Shown: positions 47,516-57,086 of the stretch, in pieces
Numbering within the stretch: the stretch's first letter is position 1
Layout of the letters: the number at the start of each line of letters is the position of its first letter
Source of the DNA: Oceanospirillum sanctuarii
GTDB taxonomy: Bacteria > Pseudomonadota > Gammaproteobacteria > Pseudomonadales > Halomonadaceae
Direction of reading: 5' to 3'
DNA length: 64,000 nt
Assembly: GCF_002150805.1 (NCBI RefSeq)
Contig: NZ_MTBA01000004.1
Coordinates: 620,001 to 684,000, forward strand
Position numbers and translations under genes: made by a program
Notes under the pieces: generated by a model
Told to the model about the DNA's origin: nothing
Seen by the model: only the letters and a program-made list of their open reading frames with translations
Databases searched by the model: none

Positions 47516-49405
47516 TTATTGCGAAACTTCAGCGTCATCACCTTCCGGCTGACTTTTCTTTTTAGCCAACAGGTTAAGCAACATCACCAGCTCTTCATTT
47601 TCATTTTTGGTCAGCTTCTGACCGGATCGGCTTTTTCGCGTCAGCTCGTCAAAACGTTGATCGTGCTGATATTCACGCCGCTTAAGCTCCAGTGACCGGA
47701 GCCATTCTTTAAATTCTGAGACGATAAACTCTTCGGCGAGCACCTCTTCCAGTGCAATCTGATCCAGTAACCGGCCCGTTTCTGTGCCGTACCAGTGCGC
47801 CTGCAATGAGGAAGTGGTGACTCCGGGGGTACATTTCAAGTATTCGAGCACCTGATCAAAAACTTTTCCCCAGAAGAAGCCTTTGTTTTCGTCGATAATC
47901 GCCTTTAATTGCTGATGCTCGTCAGCAGACAGTGCCTGACACACATCGGGGCAACGCACCATCCAGACCAACAACTTATAAGCGTAGCTGGTCGATAGCT
48001 TTACTTCCGGTTCGCTATCGGCCTGTATCTCAGTTTCTGCAGCATATTCCGGAATAATATCAGCAGGTTGGCTTTGCACAGGCTCGCGCACTACAGGCTC
48101 AGGACGGCTTTCAATCTGTCCCTGAAGGTCGCTGTCGTTTACACCAACCAGCTCTGCCAACTTTTTAATCAGAAGCGTTCGTAAGATACCTTTCGGAATT
48201 TTCTGAAAGAAAGGCATCGCTTTCTGGGTCAACAACGCCTTGCCCTCAGGTTCCTGAGGATTCAGTCCCTGCTGCAGGAAGCGGAAGAGGTATTCCGAGA
48301 GAGAATCCGCTCTGACGATACGCTGTTCGAAAAGATTCTTGCCATTAGCCCGAACCAGGGAATCAGGATCCTGGCCTTCAGGCAGAAACATAAACCGGGC
48401 TTGTCGACCATCAATCATGTGGGGCAGAACATTTTCCAGCGCCCGCTGGGCTGCTCGTTCGCCGGCTTTATCGCCATCAAAACAGAACACCACTTCCGGC
48501 ACGACTTTAAACAGTCGCTCCATGTGCTCAGAAGTTGCGGAGGTTCCCAGTGTGGCAACGGCATACGGAATACCCGCTTCAGCCAGCGCCACCACATCCA
48601 TATAACCTTCTACAACCAGCAGACGCTCCAGCTGACCGGGTGAGGTTTTAGCTTCGTATAAGCCGTAGAGTTCTTTACCTTTCTGGAAAACCGGTGTTTC
48701 CGGCGAGTTCAGATACTTAGGCTTCTCATCACCTAATACCCGACCACCAAAGGCGATGACCTTGCCGCGCCAGTCCCGGATCGGGAACATAATGCGGTTA
48801 CGGAAACGATCATAAGTACGACCGGTTTCCTCTTTCTGCACCAGAAGCCCCAGACTGATCTGCTCTTTCTCGCTGATGTTCTGACCAACCAGATACTTCT
48901 TCAGCAACTCCCAGTCGTCCGGTGCGTAACCGATGCCAAAACGCTCTACCGTTTCCGGTTTAAGGCCTCGGTGCTGCAGATACGCCTGCGCCCGCTGATG
49001 GCCTTCAGCCACTTGCAGAGAGTTCCGATAAAACTGGGTCGCCAGCTCCAGAGTTTCAGCTGATTTTTTCGCTGCCTGACGCTTTTTGGCTTCAACAGGG
49101 TTTTCGTCACGGGGAATATCCATCCCCATCTGCTTGGCAAGATCTTCTATCGCTTCCACATAACCAAGGCCATCATGCTCCATAAGGAAACCGATCGCAT
49201 TGCCATGGGCACCACAACCAAAGCAGTGATAAAACTGTTTGTCCTGACTGACAGTAAACGAGGGCGTTTTTTCGTTATGAAACGGGCACAAGCCATGCCA
49301 GTTGCGACCGCTTTTTTTCAGCTTAACCGCACTTCCCACTACATCAACGATGTCTGCGCGTGCGACAAGGTCATCGATAAAATATTGAGGAATCCGACCG
49401 GCCAT
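47516..49405 (-). CDS. dnaG: DNA primase
   Basis: DnaG makes RNA primers for Okazaki fragments. The 629-residue protein has an N-terminal zinc ribbon (C40, H43, C61, C64 in CPFHNEKTPSF and HCFGCGAHGNA) and an RNA polymerase core with TOPRIM motifs (LLVVEGYMDVVALAEAG, VVFCFDGDKAGERA). The C-terminal domain should bind the DnaB helicase; it includes a polar insert near residues 435-470 that varies between species. Flanked by rpsU and rpoD. Confidence 0.98.
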   Translation of the reverse strand: MAGRIPQYFIDDLVARADIVDVVGSAVKLKKSGRNWHGLCPFHNEKTPSFTVSQDKQFYHCFGCGAHGNAIGFLMEHDGLGYVEAIEDLAKQMGMDIPRDENPVEAKKRQAAKKSAETLELATQFYRNSLQVAEGHQRAQAYLQHRGLKPETVERFGIGYAPDDWELLKKYLVGQNISEKEQISLGLLVQKEETGRTYDRFRNRIMFPIRDWRGKVIAFGGRVLGDEKPKYLNSPETPVFQKGKELYGLYEAKTSPGQLERLLVVEGYMDVVALAEAGIPYAVATLGTSATSEHMERLFKVVPEVVFCFDGDKAGERAAQRALENVLPHMIDGRQARFMFLPEGQDPDSLVRANGKNLFEQRIVRADSLSEYLFRFLQQGLNPQEPEGKALLTQKAMPFFQKIPKGILRTLLIKKLAELVGVNDSDLQGQIESRPEPVVREPVQSQPADIIPEYAAETEIQADSEPEVKLSTSYAYKLLVWMVRCPDVCQALSADEHQQLKAIIDENKGFFWGKVFDQVLEYLKCTPGVTTSSLQAHWYGTETGRLLDQIALEEVLAEEFIVSEFKEWLRSLELKRREYQHDQRFDELTRKSRSGQKLTKNENEELVMLLNLLAKKKSQPEGDDAEVSQ

Positions 49406-49490
49406 AAGGGCACTAACTACCTAACGAAAGTAAGAACTTAGACAAGAGACTGTCGGAGCGACAGTTCAGTTTTGCAGCTTCTATAAAATG

Positions 49491-49522
49491 AAAAACGGCC
49501 GCCGGTTAAGGCAGCCGTTTTT
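49491..49522 (-). terminator. Internal terminator between rpsU and dnaG
   Basis: AAAAACGGC / GCCGTTTTT stem with a small interior bulge, 48 bases after rpsU. E. coli also has a partial terminator here that sets the high rpsU to dnaG ratio. Confidence 0.85.
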
Positions 49523-49569
49523 ACCCCTAAAAAGACAACCGTGCAGACCGAAATCTGCAGAGAGGTTGC

Positions 49570-49785
49570 TTAGTACAGACGCTCGAAACGTTTCTGTTCG
49601 CGCTGTACCTTTTTAGCGTGACGTTTTACAGCAGCAGCTGCTTTACGCTTACGAACCCAAGTTGGTTTCTCGTAAAATTCACGACGACGAACTTCGGCCA
49701 GGATTCCAGCTTTCTCACAAGAACGTTTGAAACGACGCAGAGCAACGTCAAACGGCTCATTGTCTTTAACTTTAACAGCAGGCAT
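49570..49785 (-). CDS. rpsU: 30S ribosomal protein S21
   Basis: S21 helps mRNA binding to the 30S subunit. The 71-residue length is exact, with [22 protein letters not shown] at the N-terminus and a strongly basic C-terminus. Head gene of the rpsU-dnaG-rpoD unit, divergent from tsaD. Confidence 0.99.
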   Translation of the reverse strand: MPAVKVKDNEPFDVALRRFKRSCEKAGILAEVRRREFYEKPTWVRKRKAAAAVKRHAKKVQREQKRFERLY

Positions 49786-50009
49786 TAAAGACTCACCACC
49801 TTAAAAGTAATAGGATTGAAATTAGAGATGTCACCAAAAACGGCGACATGCCTTAGGGGACGCATGATTCTATAGGCTTTACCCACCCCATGCAAACGGC
49901 TTTAGATCCGCCAATCCCGCTTTTTTCAGCGAATCCACGGCTTTTAGTGCCATTTTGAGATTCACCTAGGTAGAATTGCGCCTATTCTTTCAAGCAGTTA
50001 GTGATCCCC

Positions 50010-51068
50010 ATGCGTGTACTCGGAATCGAAACATCCTGTGATGAAACTGGTCTGGCAATTTATGACTCAGAACAGGGGTTGTTAGCCCATGCTCTATTCA
50101 GTCAGATCGATATGCATATCCCTTATGGCGGTGTGGTGCCGGAGCTTGCCTCCCGTGATCATGTACGCAAACTCCTGCCACTGACCAAACAGGTGATGGC
50201 GGAGGCCAACTGCAACGCAGAAGAGATCGATGCGATCTGCTATACCGCAGGCCCCGGACTGATCGGTGCCCTGATGGTGGGCGCCTCCACTGCTCAGGCA
50301 CTGGCTATGGCCTGGGGCAAGCCCTGCCTGGGCGTACACCATATGGAAGGCCACCTGCTGGCTCCCATGCTGGAAGAAAAACCACCGGAATTCCCCTTCG
50401 TGGCATTACTGGTATCCGGCGGTCACACCCAGCTGATCGACGTACAGGGTATTGGTCAGTACGAAATGCTGGGCGAAAGTATTGATGATGCAGCCGGTGA
50501 AGCTTTTGACAAAGCAGCCAAAATGATGGGACTGCCTTATCCCGGCGGCCCTCATATCGCCCGCTTTGCTGAACAGGGAACTCCGGGTAAATATCTGTTC
50601 CCACGCCCCATGACCAATCGCCCAGGACTGGACTTCAGCTTCAGCGGCCTGAAAACCTTTACCCTCAATACCGTTGAAGCGGCCAAAGAAGCCAATAATG
50701 GTGAGCTGAGCGATCAGGAACGCGCCGATATCGCTCTCGCATTCCAGGATGCCGTTGTCGATACCCTCTTAATCAAATGTAAACGTGCTCTAAAGCAGGC
50801 CGGTCGTAAAACACTCGTTATTGCCGGTGGCGTTAGCGCTAACAAAGATCTGAGAGCCAAGCTTGAAGTCACTCTCTCAGGCATGGGTGGCCAGGTGTTT
50901 TATCCGCGCAATGAGTTCTGCACAGACAACGGCGCGATGATCGCCTACGCTGGTTGCCAGAGATTGATGGCAGGCCACACCAATGACAAGCAGATTAAAG
51001 TCCAGCCCCGCTGGCCACTGACGGATCTGCCGCCTCTGGATCTGCCAACGGACAAAGCGTCAGACTAA
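50010..51068 (+). CDS. tsaD: tRNA N6-threonylcarbamoyladenosine transferase subunit TsaD
   Basis: TsaD transfers the threonylcarbamoyl group to A37 of ANN-decoding tRNAs. I start at the ATG at 50010 (352 residues, [14 protein letters not shown]) rather than a GTG three codons earlier. The metal-binding histidines H111 and H115 are in [10 protein letters not shown], and [12 protein letters not shown] and [13 protein letters not shown] are family motifs. Divergent from rpsU, the standard layout. Confidence 0.97.
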   Translation: MRVLGIETSCDETGLAIYDSEQGLLAHALFSQIDMHIPYGGVVPELASRDHVRKLLPLTKQVMAEANCNAEEIDAICYTAGPGLIGALMVGASTAQALAMAWGKPCLGVHHMEGHLLAPMLEEKPPEFPFVALLVSGGHTQLIDVQGIGQYEMLGESIDDAAGEAFDKAAKMMGLPYPGGPHIARFAEQGTPGKYLFPRPMTNRPGLDFSFSGLKTFTLNTVEAAKEANNGELSDQERADIALAFQDAVVDTLLIKCKRALKQAGRKTLVIAGGVSANKDLRAKLEVTLSGMGGQVFYPRNEFCTDNGAMIAYAGCQRLMAGHTNDKQIKVQPRWPLTDLPPLDLPTDKASD

Positions 51069-51137
51069 AGCTCTGAGGCAACTTTCGCTGCAATCAGCAA
51101 CTAACAGCAACACTAATCGCAACACATAGGTGATGGT

Positions 51138-51518
51138 TTGGACCGGGTTTTTATTGAAGGTTTGAAAGTTGATGCCCTGATCGGCGTTTATGACTGGGAA
51201 CGTGAGATCCTGCAACCTCTGGAATTCGATATCGAGATGGCAACCGATATCCGTCCGGCAGCAGCTGATGACGAGTTGTCACTGACACTGGATTACTTCT
51301 CCATCAGCCAGGCGATTACCGAGTTAGTCAAAAACTCATCCTATAAGCTGATAGAAACTCTGGCTGAATCCGTCAGCGAACTGATTCGTGAAAAATTTGG
51401 TGTTTGCTGGGTCAAAGTAAAAGTCAGCAAGCCCGGCGCTGTACCAAATGCCCGTAATGTTGCCGTTCAGATTGAAAGAGGCAACCTGGCGCCAAATACT
51501 GCGGAGTCCTCACAATGA
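51138..51518 (+). CDS. folB: Dihydroneopterin aldolase
   Basis: FolB splits dihydroneopterin to 6-hydroxymethyl-dihydropterin in folate synthesis. The 126-residue protein begins at a TTG, preceded by AGGTGATGG; the sequence DRVFIEGLKVDALIGVYDWEREI aligns with the usual family N-terminus, so the rare start is well supported. SKPGAVPNARNVAVQIERG is the typical C-terminal block. It overlaps folK by four bases. Confidence 0.95.
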   Translation: MDRVFIEGLKVDALIGVYDWEREILQPLEFDIEMATDIRPAAADDELSLTLDYFSISQAITELVKNSSYKLIETLAESVSELIREKFGVCWVKVKVSKPGAVPNARNVAVQIERGNLAPNTAESSQ

Positions 51519-51997
51519 GCCGCGTTTACCTGAGTCTTGGCAGCAATATCGATGCCCGCAGTAACATCAAAGCAGGTATCGAAGCTCTGAATGCTCGCTT
51601 TGGCGAAATGCAGCTCTCTCCAGTCGTTGAAAGCGAGCCGGTTGGCTTTGTTGGCGATCCCTTCATCAATCTGATGACGGTACTGGAAACTGAACTTCCT
51701 ATCCCAGAGCTAAGTAAACAACTTCGTCAGATGGAATATGACTTCGGGCGGGAAGATAATGCCCCCAAGTTCAGCGGACGCACGCTGGATATCGACATTG
51801 TTATGGTCGATCAACTGCATGGCGAACACTTTGACATCCGGCTTCCTCGCAAGGACCTGTTTGAGCACGGCTATATGCTATACCCGCTAGCTCTTATGGA
51901 GCCGGATTTAGTGCCGCCTGGTCAGGAAAAAACGGTTCAGGAACTATGGGCTAATTTCCCTTTTCCTGAACAGAAACTCTGGCTGACCGAGCTTTAG
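51515..51997 (+). CDS. folK: 6-hydroxymethyl-7,8-dihydropterin pyrophosphokinase
   Basis: FolK pyrophosphorylates the FolB product with ATP. The 160-residue protein starts SRVYLSLGSNIDARSNI and carries the signature SGRTLDIDIVMVD with its metal-binding aspartates, then LPRKDLFEHGYMLYPLALM. Translationally coupled to folB. Confidence 0.97.
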   Translation: MSRVYLSLGSNIDARSNIKAGIEALNARFGEMQLSPVVESEPVGFVGDPFINLMTVLETELPIPELSKQLRQMEYDFGREDNAPKFSGRTLDIDIVMVDQLHGEHFDIRLPRKDLFEHGYMLYPLALMEPDLVPPGQEKTVQELWANFPFPEQKLWLTEL

Positions 51998-52040
51998 CCA
52001 AGAATCTTCTCGCTCCTCACTCCCGATAAAGGCGCTCCCG

Positions 52041-53174
52041 TTAGGAAAGCGCCGCTGTAATCAGCTCCAGGCGTCGCGCTTTAATCGCAGCGCCGATTGC
52101 AGGCCCTTTAAGCCCTTGCTCAACAAAACTCTTCGCCGTTACCTGAGCCATCTCTTCAGCAAGCGCCTGCCACCAGTTTTTTAGCGCCTGACAATCCGGA
52201 TGCCACAGCATCAGCCAGAGATCAAACAGCCCTCCCTGCTTAAACGCACCTGCTTTTTCCAAAAGTGCCAATACCTGTTCAGAATCGGTTACTGGCTCAG
52301 CATTCAGTAACGGCCAGAATCTCTGCACCAGCAGAGCAAAATCCTGATAGCGTTTAGGTGCTTTGATACGGGCGCATAAAACATCAATAGCTTCAGACGT
52401 GAGGCCATGCAACAGCCATCCCCAGCAAAGCAGAGCTCGAATATCGGTATCAGCCTCGGTCAAAAATTCAGGCAGCTCAAACGCTTGTCCGGCAAGCTCC
52501 GCAAACCAGAAATCCAGAGCACCCACTTTTTTCAGCAGCGCAAAGTACTGCTCAGGATTTTTTTCCTGAAGGGCACGCTCTGTTTCTGACCAAACCCGCT
52601 CTGCAGAAAGCTGCTGCAGCTCCTCGGCCTCGACCAGAGAGCGCATCAGCTCTTCTGTCTCTTCCGCAACAGAAAAACCAAGACGATAGAAACGAGATAG
52701 AAAGCGGGCACCTCTCAGCACTCTTAAAGGGTCTTCTGCAAACGCAGGGGATACATGGCGCAGAATCCTGTTTTCAAGATCATCCAGTCCGTTATAGGGA
52801 TCGTGAATTTTACCCATATCATCCTTAGCCATCGCATTGATCGTAAAATCACGACGCATCAGATCTTCTTCCAGTGTCACGTCCGGAGATGTGTGACAGA
52901 CAAAGCCCTGATAACCTTTTCCGGATTTCTTTTCGGTTCTAGCCAGTGCATATTCTTCTTTTGTCTTCGGATGCAAAAAAACGGGAAAGTCTTTGCCGAC
53001 CTGAACAAAGCCTGCCGCTTTCATCTCATCAGGAGTTGCCCCGACAACCAGCCAATCCCTGTCATGAGCCGACAAACTCAGCAACTCATCGCGCACAGGA
53101 CCGCCGACAAGATAAATGTCTGCAGATTTCAATACATTATCGTCAGAAGAACAAAGCTGGCTCATTTTTTGCAA
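52041..53174 (-). CDS. cca: CCA-adding tRNA nucleotidyltransferase, HD domain not recognisable
   Basis: Cca builds or repairs the 3' CCA of tRNA. The 377-residue protein has the nucleotidyltransferase core YLVGGPVRDELL with the catalytic DRDWLVVG, then MRRDFTINAMA, DPYNGLDDLENRILRHVSPAFAEDPLRVLR and ARFLSRF. E. coli Cca (412 residues) has a C-terminal HD phosphohydrolase domain. Here the matching place reads LLCWGWLLHGLTSEAIDVL and contains no HD motif, so the phosphatase/phosphodiesterase activity has probably been lost. A second ATG lies three codons in. Confidence 0.93.
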   Translation of the reverse strand: MQKMSQLCSSDDNVLKSADIYLVGGPVRDELLSLSAHDRDWLVVGATPDEMKAAGFVQVGKDFPVFLHPKTKEEYALARTEKKSGKGYQGFVCHTSPDVTLEEDLMRRDFTINAMAKDDMGKIHDPYNGLDDLENRILRHVSPAFAEDPLRVLRGARFLSRFYRLGFSVAEETEELMRSLVEAEELQQLSAERVWSETERALQEKNPEQYFALLKKVGALDFWFAELAGQAFELPEFLTEADTDIRALLCWGWLLHGLTSEAIDVLCARIKAPKRYQDFALLVQRFWPLLNAEPVTDSEQVLALLEKAGAFKQGGLFDLWLMLWHPDCQALKNWWQALAEEMAQVTAKSFVEQGLKGPAIGAAIKARRLELITAALS

Positions 53175-53234
53175 AACCTAATCAATGAAACGAATAAAAG
53201 TTTAATTTTCTGTAGGTTAACCCCTCAGTGCTAT

Positions 53235-53261
53235 TAAACTTTACGAAAGTGATGCCGATAG
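53235..53261 (+). promoter_or_regulatory. Predicted sigma-28 (FliA) flagellar promoter
   Basis: TAAA, a 15-base spacer and GCCGATAG match the sigma-28 consensus TAAA-N15-GCCGATAA at all but the last base. It is about 120 bases upstream of the small lipoprotein gene and the flgP-flgT genes. Confidence 0.75.
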
Positions 53262-53378
53262 TAACCGGTATAATTTTCGGCTCAACTATATAAACGACCT
53301 TTTCTGAAGCGGAGCTTTTCAACCCGCTGAATAAAAGACTTTTTAGTTGTGTTCGTATCAGGATGTCAGGAAGAACCG

Positions 53379-53633
53379 ATGTTAAAAACCGTAAAAGTAA
53401 TCACGGGTACACTGTTTCTTGGATTTATATTGTCTGCCTGTACTATGCCGCATTACGGCTACCAGCAGAACAATCAGCCTCCGGGAACCTATGTACGTAT
53501 TCCGCCTGCGAAGCCTCAACCGCAACGTAAGGTGATTATCCGCACGGAAACCCATCGCGTTCTGACGCCTCAGATCATTATGGAACCCTGCTGCAACATG
53601 CAGCCCGATGTGATCTACCGACGTCGATACTGA
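53379..53633 (+). CDS. Small lipoprotein upstream of flgP
   Basis: An 84-residue lipoprotein from the ATG at 53379 (AGGAAG just upstream). The signal peptide ends in LSAC with Cys21. The mature part is short, rich in Pro, Gln and Arg, with CCNM near the end and a basic RRRY C-terminus. I do not recognise the family; it is not FlgO by length. Position behind a sigma-28 type promoter and before flgP suggests a flagellar or envelope role. Confidence 0.7.
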   Translation: MLKTVKVITGTLFLGFILSACTMPHYGYQQNNQPPGTYVRIPPAKPQPQRKVIIRTETHRVLTPQIIMEPCCNMQPDVIYRRRY

Positions 53634-53691
53634 TTTTGATACGCGTTGAAACACTTTATCGATCTATTTGTGACGGACATCAGGAGTGATG

Positions 53692-54282
53692 ATGATGAAA
53701 CTTAAACTGGCTTCTCTGGCAATTGCCGGTGCTGTACTGACGGCAGGTTGCGCACCAACTAACCAGCAGGCGATGAACAATCAGGCAAACAGCGATTACG
53801 TTGTTTACCAACAGGTTGAACATACCTACAGCCCTAAGGTTGATCCTATTATTGTTCGTGTAACAGGCTACGGTGCTTATCTGGAAAACCCACGTATGTC
53901 CAAAGGCCAGAACCAGCTGATGGCGATGCGTGCCTCTAAGCTGGATGCATACCGTGCAATCGCTGAACGTGTATACGGCACCCGTGTAAGCGGTGGATCT
54001 ACCGTTGAAGCTATGGTTTTGCGTGATGACCGTTTCCGTACCTACGTTGACAGTGTAATCCGTGGTGCAAAAGTTGTGTCTACTTACGAACTGGCTCACA
54101 ACAACTATGAAACCACTATGGAGCTGGTTCTGGAACCAACTTTCTATGACTGCCTGGGTTCTGCTGATGCCCTGCAATCACCAAACTGTACCGCGCCAAC
54201 TGTTCACGGCGAGTCTCCGGACACACGTGCTGTGACACGTCCTCTGGTTAAGGTACAGCCAGGACAGTACTACCTTAACTAA
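53692..54282 (+). CDS. flgP: LPP20-family flagellar lipoprotein FlgP
   Basis: FlgP is an outer-membrane lipoprotein that forms a disk around the flagellar motor or aids outer-membrane ring assembly in Vibrio and relatives. From an ATG at 53692 the protein is 196 residues with a lipobox LTAGC (Cys20). The LPP20-type core (RVTGYGAYLENPRMSKGQNQLMAMRASKLDAYRAIAERVYGTRVSGGSTV) is clear. Several ATGs follow one another and the exact start is uncertain. Next gene is flgT. Confidence 0.85.
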   Translation: MMKLKLASLAIAGAVLTAGCAPTNQQAMNNQANSDYVVYQQVEHTYSPKVDPIIVRVTGYGAYLENPRMSKGQNQLMAMRASKLDAYRAIAERVYGTRVSGGSTVEAMVLRDDRFRTYVDSVIRGAKVVSTYELAHNNYETTMELVLEPTFYDCLGSADALQSPNCTAPTVHGESPDTRAVTRPLVKVQPGQYYLN

Positions 54283-54291
54283 GAGTATCTA

Positions 54292-54332
54292 CTGAACTAA
54301 AAGTATCTAAAGGCAAACTATCTGAACTAAAA
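54292..54332. repeat. Direct repeat between flgP and flgT
   Basis: CTGAACTAAAA occurs at 54292-54302 and again at 54322-54332, 30 bases apart, in the otherwise featureless 126-base spacer. Confidence 0.6.
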
Positions 54333-54408
54333 TAGCCTGCTGTACAAATATGCTGATACTCAGATCTGTCATCAGCTTGCTATTAACAGATAAATAAGGA
54401 GCGGTCGG

Positions 54409-55638
54409 TTGTTAAACACCCTATTCCGTCACAAGGTGTTGTGGATTCTTTGTCTGATTATCGGACTGGAAACACCTCAAGCAGAAGCCAAATGGCTTGA
54501 AGCAACCGGCCAGGCCAAAATTGTACATCAGGATCTGGTCAGCGCCCGCCGTACCGCGATCAGAGACGCCGTCCAGCAGCTTAGCCTGCAGGCCGGCGCT
54601 GATGTCAGCAGTTTTCAGCAGATGACCGACGGTGCAATTACCGCTGATAACCTGCGCGTTAGCTCCAACGGCACCGTTCAGGATATCAATATCATTAAAG
54701 AGGAAGTGAAAGGCGATATTCTCACGCTGACCATCGAAGCCGATGTACTGATCAAAGATCAGTCCTGCGGCAACGAGTCCAGCAACGCCTACCTGAGAAG
54801 CGCCGCGATTACCTCTTTCTATCTGGAAGACCCACAGGCAGCATCTTTCGGCGGTTTCTATAATATTAGTCAGGCTCTGCCTGCAGACCTTTCCCGCCGC
54901 CTGGGCAGCTACCAGAAAGTTAAAGCTCTGGATGCCTCCGGCTTTCAGGTTTACACCTCACCAAAAACGATTCCGACCTCTGTAACGACTGAAGGCACTC
55001 TGACTACTGCGATTTCTGCATCCGGTCAGCTGGGAGTTCAGTATGTCGTCAGTGGTGTGATCCGTGATATCTCAATGGCCCGACCGGATCTGTTACGGAC
55101 TAAATCCTATTTCGGTCAGATCAAAGACAAAATGGAACATGGCGATAATCGCTTTGAGCGCCGCTTCCAAATGGATATCTACGTTCACGATGGTTTCAGC
55201 GGCGCTATGGTTTACAGTCAACGCTACGAAACTCTGGGCAACTGGAACGTACCTCTTGAAGAAAAACCGGGCTTTGGCTCTGTAGCCTTCTGGAAAAGTG
55301 ACTACGGCCAGCAGGTCAGCGATGTCTTTGATGAAGTCGTCAGTGACCTGAACAGCACTCTGAGCTGTCAGCCATTTATGGCGAAAATCACCCGTACTGA
55401 AGGCAAGAAAATCTATATTGATGCCGGTGCCGGTGAAGGGCTGCGCCCGGGCGATACTCTGAACCTTTATCGTCTGAGCACCTTCTACGATGCAAACCAG
55501 AACGCTTTTACCGAGCTTGAGAACACAAAGATTGTGGTCACCCTGAAGAAAGTGCAACCCTTCTTCTCCCGGGGAGAGATCAGTACTGAAACCGATAAGC
55601 TGGGTATTCAGCAGGGTGATGTTGTTATCGCCTGGTAA
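54409..55638 (+). CDS. flgT: Flagellar assembly protein FlgT
   Basis: FlgT forms the H ring around the basal body in Na+-driven and sheathed flagella of Vibrio-like bacteria and helps stator placement. The 409-residue protein begins at a TTG with AAGGAG eight bases upstream, has a signal peptide ending AEA, and shows the FlgT N-terminal motif KWLEATGQAKIVHQDLVSARRTAIRDAV. The C-terminal domain has TEGKKIYIDAGAGEGLRPGDTLNLYR. The pair flgP-flgT away from the main flagellar genes is a usual arrangement. Confidence 0.9.
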   Translation: MLNTLFRHKVLWILCLIIGLETPQAEAKWLEATGQAKIVHQDLVSARRTAIRDAVQQLSLQAGADVSSFQQMTDGAITADNLRVSSNGTVQDINIIKEEVKGDILTLTIEADVLIKDQSCGNESSNAYLRSAAITSFYLEDPQAASFGGFYNISQALPADLSRRLGSYQKVKALDASGFQVYTSPKTIPTSVTTEGTLTTAISASGQLGVQYVVSGVIRDISMARPDLLRTKSYFGQIKDKMEHGDNRFERRFQMDIYVHDGFSGAMVYSQRYETLGNWNVPLEEKPGFGSVAFWKSDYGQQVSDVFDEVVSDLNSTLSCQPFMAKITRTEGKKIYIDAGAGEGLRPGDTLNLYRLSTFYDANQNAFTELENTKIVVTLKKVQPFFSRGEISTETDKLGIQQGDVVIAW

Positions 55639-55660
55639 GTGAGTGATCAGTATTCCAATT

Positions 55661-55688
55661 AAAAAAGGAGCCATGAGGCTCCTTTTTT
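55661..55688. terminator. Bidirectional terminator between flgT and glpE
   Basis: A perfect 12-bp stem AAAAAAGGAGCC / GGCTCCTTTTTT with loop ATGA between convergent genes. Confidence 0.95.
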
Positions 55689-55721
55689 ATTCTCTGATAT
55701 TACTGCCGAAGCAGTTTCCAA

Positions 55722-56039
55722 TCAGTTGCAGTGCTCAGGACAAACTGTTTTCCACAGCTCATAACCGCCCTGCAAGCTGTATACATCGCTAAAGCCCTGT
55801 TCAGCCAGAAACTGTGCCGCAGACTGACTGCTGTTACCGTGATAGCAGCAAACCACCACTGGCTGAGTCTTGTCGGTCTGCTCAACAAACAACTGAACAT
55901 TATCGTTATTCAAAGGCTGGGAGCCTTTAATAGATCCTGCAGAAAAGCTGGCAGGATCACGAATATCCACAACCACTGCCGCTTCACCGGCTTCCAGCTT
56001 GGCTTTTAATTCATCAGGATTCATAAACTGAAATTTCAT
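55722..56039 (-). CDS. glpE: Thiosulfate sulfurtransferase GlpE (rhodanese)
   Basis: A single-domain rhodanese that transfers sulfur from thiosulfate to acceptors such as cyanide or thioredoxin. From the ATG at 56039 it is 105 residues. The active-site loop is C65-YHGNSS, preceded by an unusual second cysteine (C64). VVDIRDPASFSAGSI and LQGGYELWK are typical. Cytoplasmic. Confidence 0.93.
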   Translation of the reverse strand: MKFQFMNPDELKAKLEAGEAAVVVDIRDPASFSAGSIKGSQPLNNDNVQLFVEQTDKTQPVVVCCYHGNSSQSAAQFLAEQGFSDVYSLQGGYELWKTVCPEHCN

Positions 56040-56176
56040 AGAGACACCTTTTGTCATCACCGGAAGTTATCTGTGGTTTCAGGCTGAAATCCCTTGAGCC
56101 AAACCATCAATAGAGCCATCAGCCAAATATAAGTCATCACCCCTAATAGGAATTATCAATCAAATATAAGATATCA

Positions 56177-56995
56177 CTAATGTCTTGTTTGCTGCAAACT
56201 TTTGACCGACGTCAGTTTTCCGGTTTCCAGATTTAACGCTGTCAAACTGCCTCCCCAGACACATCCGGTATCCAGTGCATAGATCCCTTCGACATCAACA
56301 CGACCTTCGAGTGCAGCCCAATGTCCGAAAATGACCTTTTCCTGCATCTTACGTGGATAACTAAACCAGGGAGCATAACCCTCGGGACACTGATCGAGAC
56401 CTTCCTTAGCATCAAAATCAAGCTTGCCCTTCGGCGTACAGAAACGCATTCGGGTAAAGTAGTTGGTGATCGCACGCAGACGGTCAAAACCTGTCAGATC
56501 ATCAGACCACTTAGCCGGTTTATTACCATACATATTGTCGAAGTAAGCTTTGCACTGAGAGCCGCGCAGAACTTCTTCAACCTCTTTGGCATAAGCCAAT
56601 GCCTGCTCAAGATCCCACACAGGAGGGATTCCCGCATGAGTCATCACATACCCCAACCGAGCATCGTAATGACAAAGAGGCTGATGGCGCAGCCAGTCGA
56701 GCAGTTGATCTCTGTCCGGAGCCTCAAGAATAGGCTGCAGAGTATCGGAACGCTTTAACCTCGCTCCGGAATAGGCAACTGCCAACAGATGCAGATCGTG
56801 ATTACCCAGCACACAATGCGCCCTGTCACCCAGAGAGGATGCAAAGCGCAGAACCTCAAGAGACTCAGGCCCACGATTAACAAGGTCACCCGCCAGCCAG
56901 AGTTTGTCCTGGTTCGGGTCAAATTGAACAGCATCCAGAAGGAGTTCCAGCTCACTGAAACAGCCCTGCAGGTCACCTACTGCATAAGTTGCCAT
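56177..56995 (-). CDS. apaH: Bis(5'-nucleosyl)-tetraphosphatase, symmetrical
   Basis: ApaH hydrolyses Ap4A to two ADP and removes Np4 caps from RNA. The 272-residue protein has the phosphoesterase motifs [29 protein letters not shown] and [13 protein letters not shown], then [13 protein letters not shown] and FGHWAALEG. Last gene of the lptD-surA-pdxA-rsmA-apaG-apaH series. Confidence 0.97.
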   Translation of the reverse strand: MATYAVGDLQGCFSELELLLDAVQFDPNQDKLWLAGDLVNRGPESLEVLRFASSLGDRAHCVLGNHDLHLLAVAYSGARLKRSDTLQPILEAPDRDQLLDWLRHQPLCHYDARLGYVMTHAGIPPVWDLEQALAYAKEVEEVLRGSQCKAYFDNMYGNKPAKWSDDLTGFDRLRAITNYFTRMRFCTPKGKLDFDAKEGLDQCPEGYAPWFSYPRKMQEKVIFGHWAALEGRVDVEGIYALDTGCVWGGSLTALNLETGKLTSVKSLQQTRH

Positions 56996-57086
56996 AACGC
57001 TAAATTGCCATCGGTTGTATCGAAAGGATCAGATTGGAATGCGGGATCTTTACCAGCACTCTATCGGCTTATGAGAGATAAGCCGC

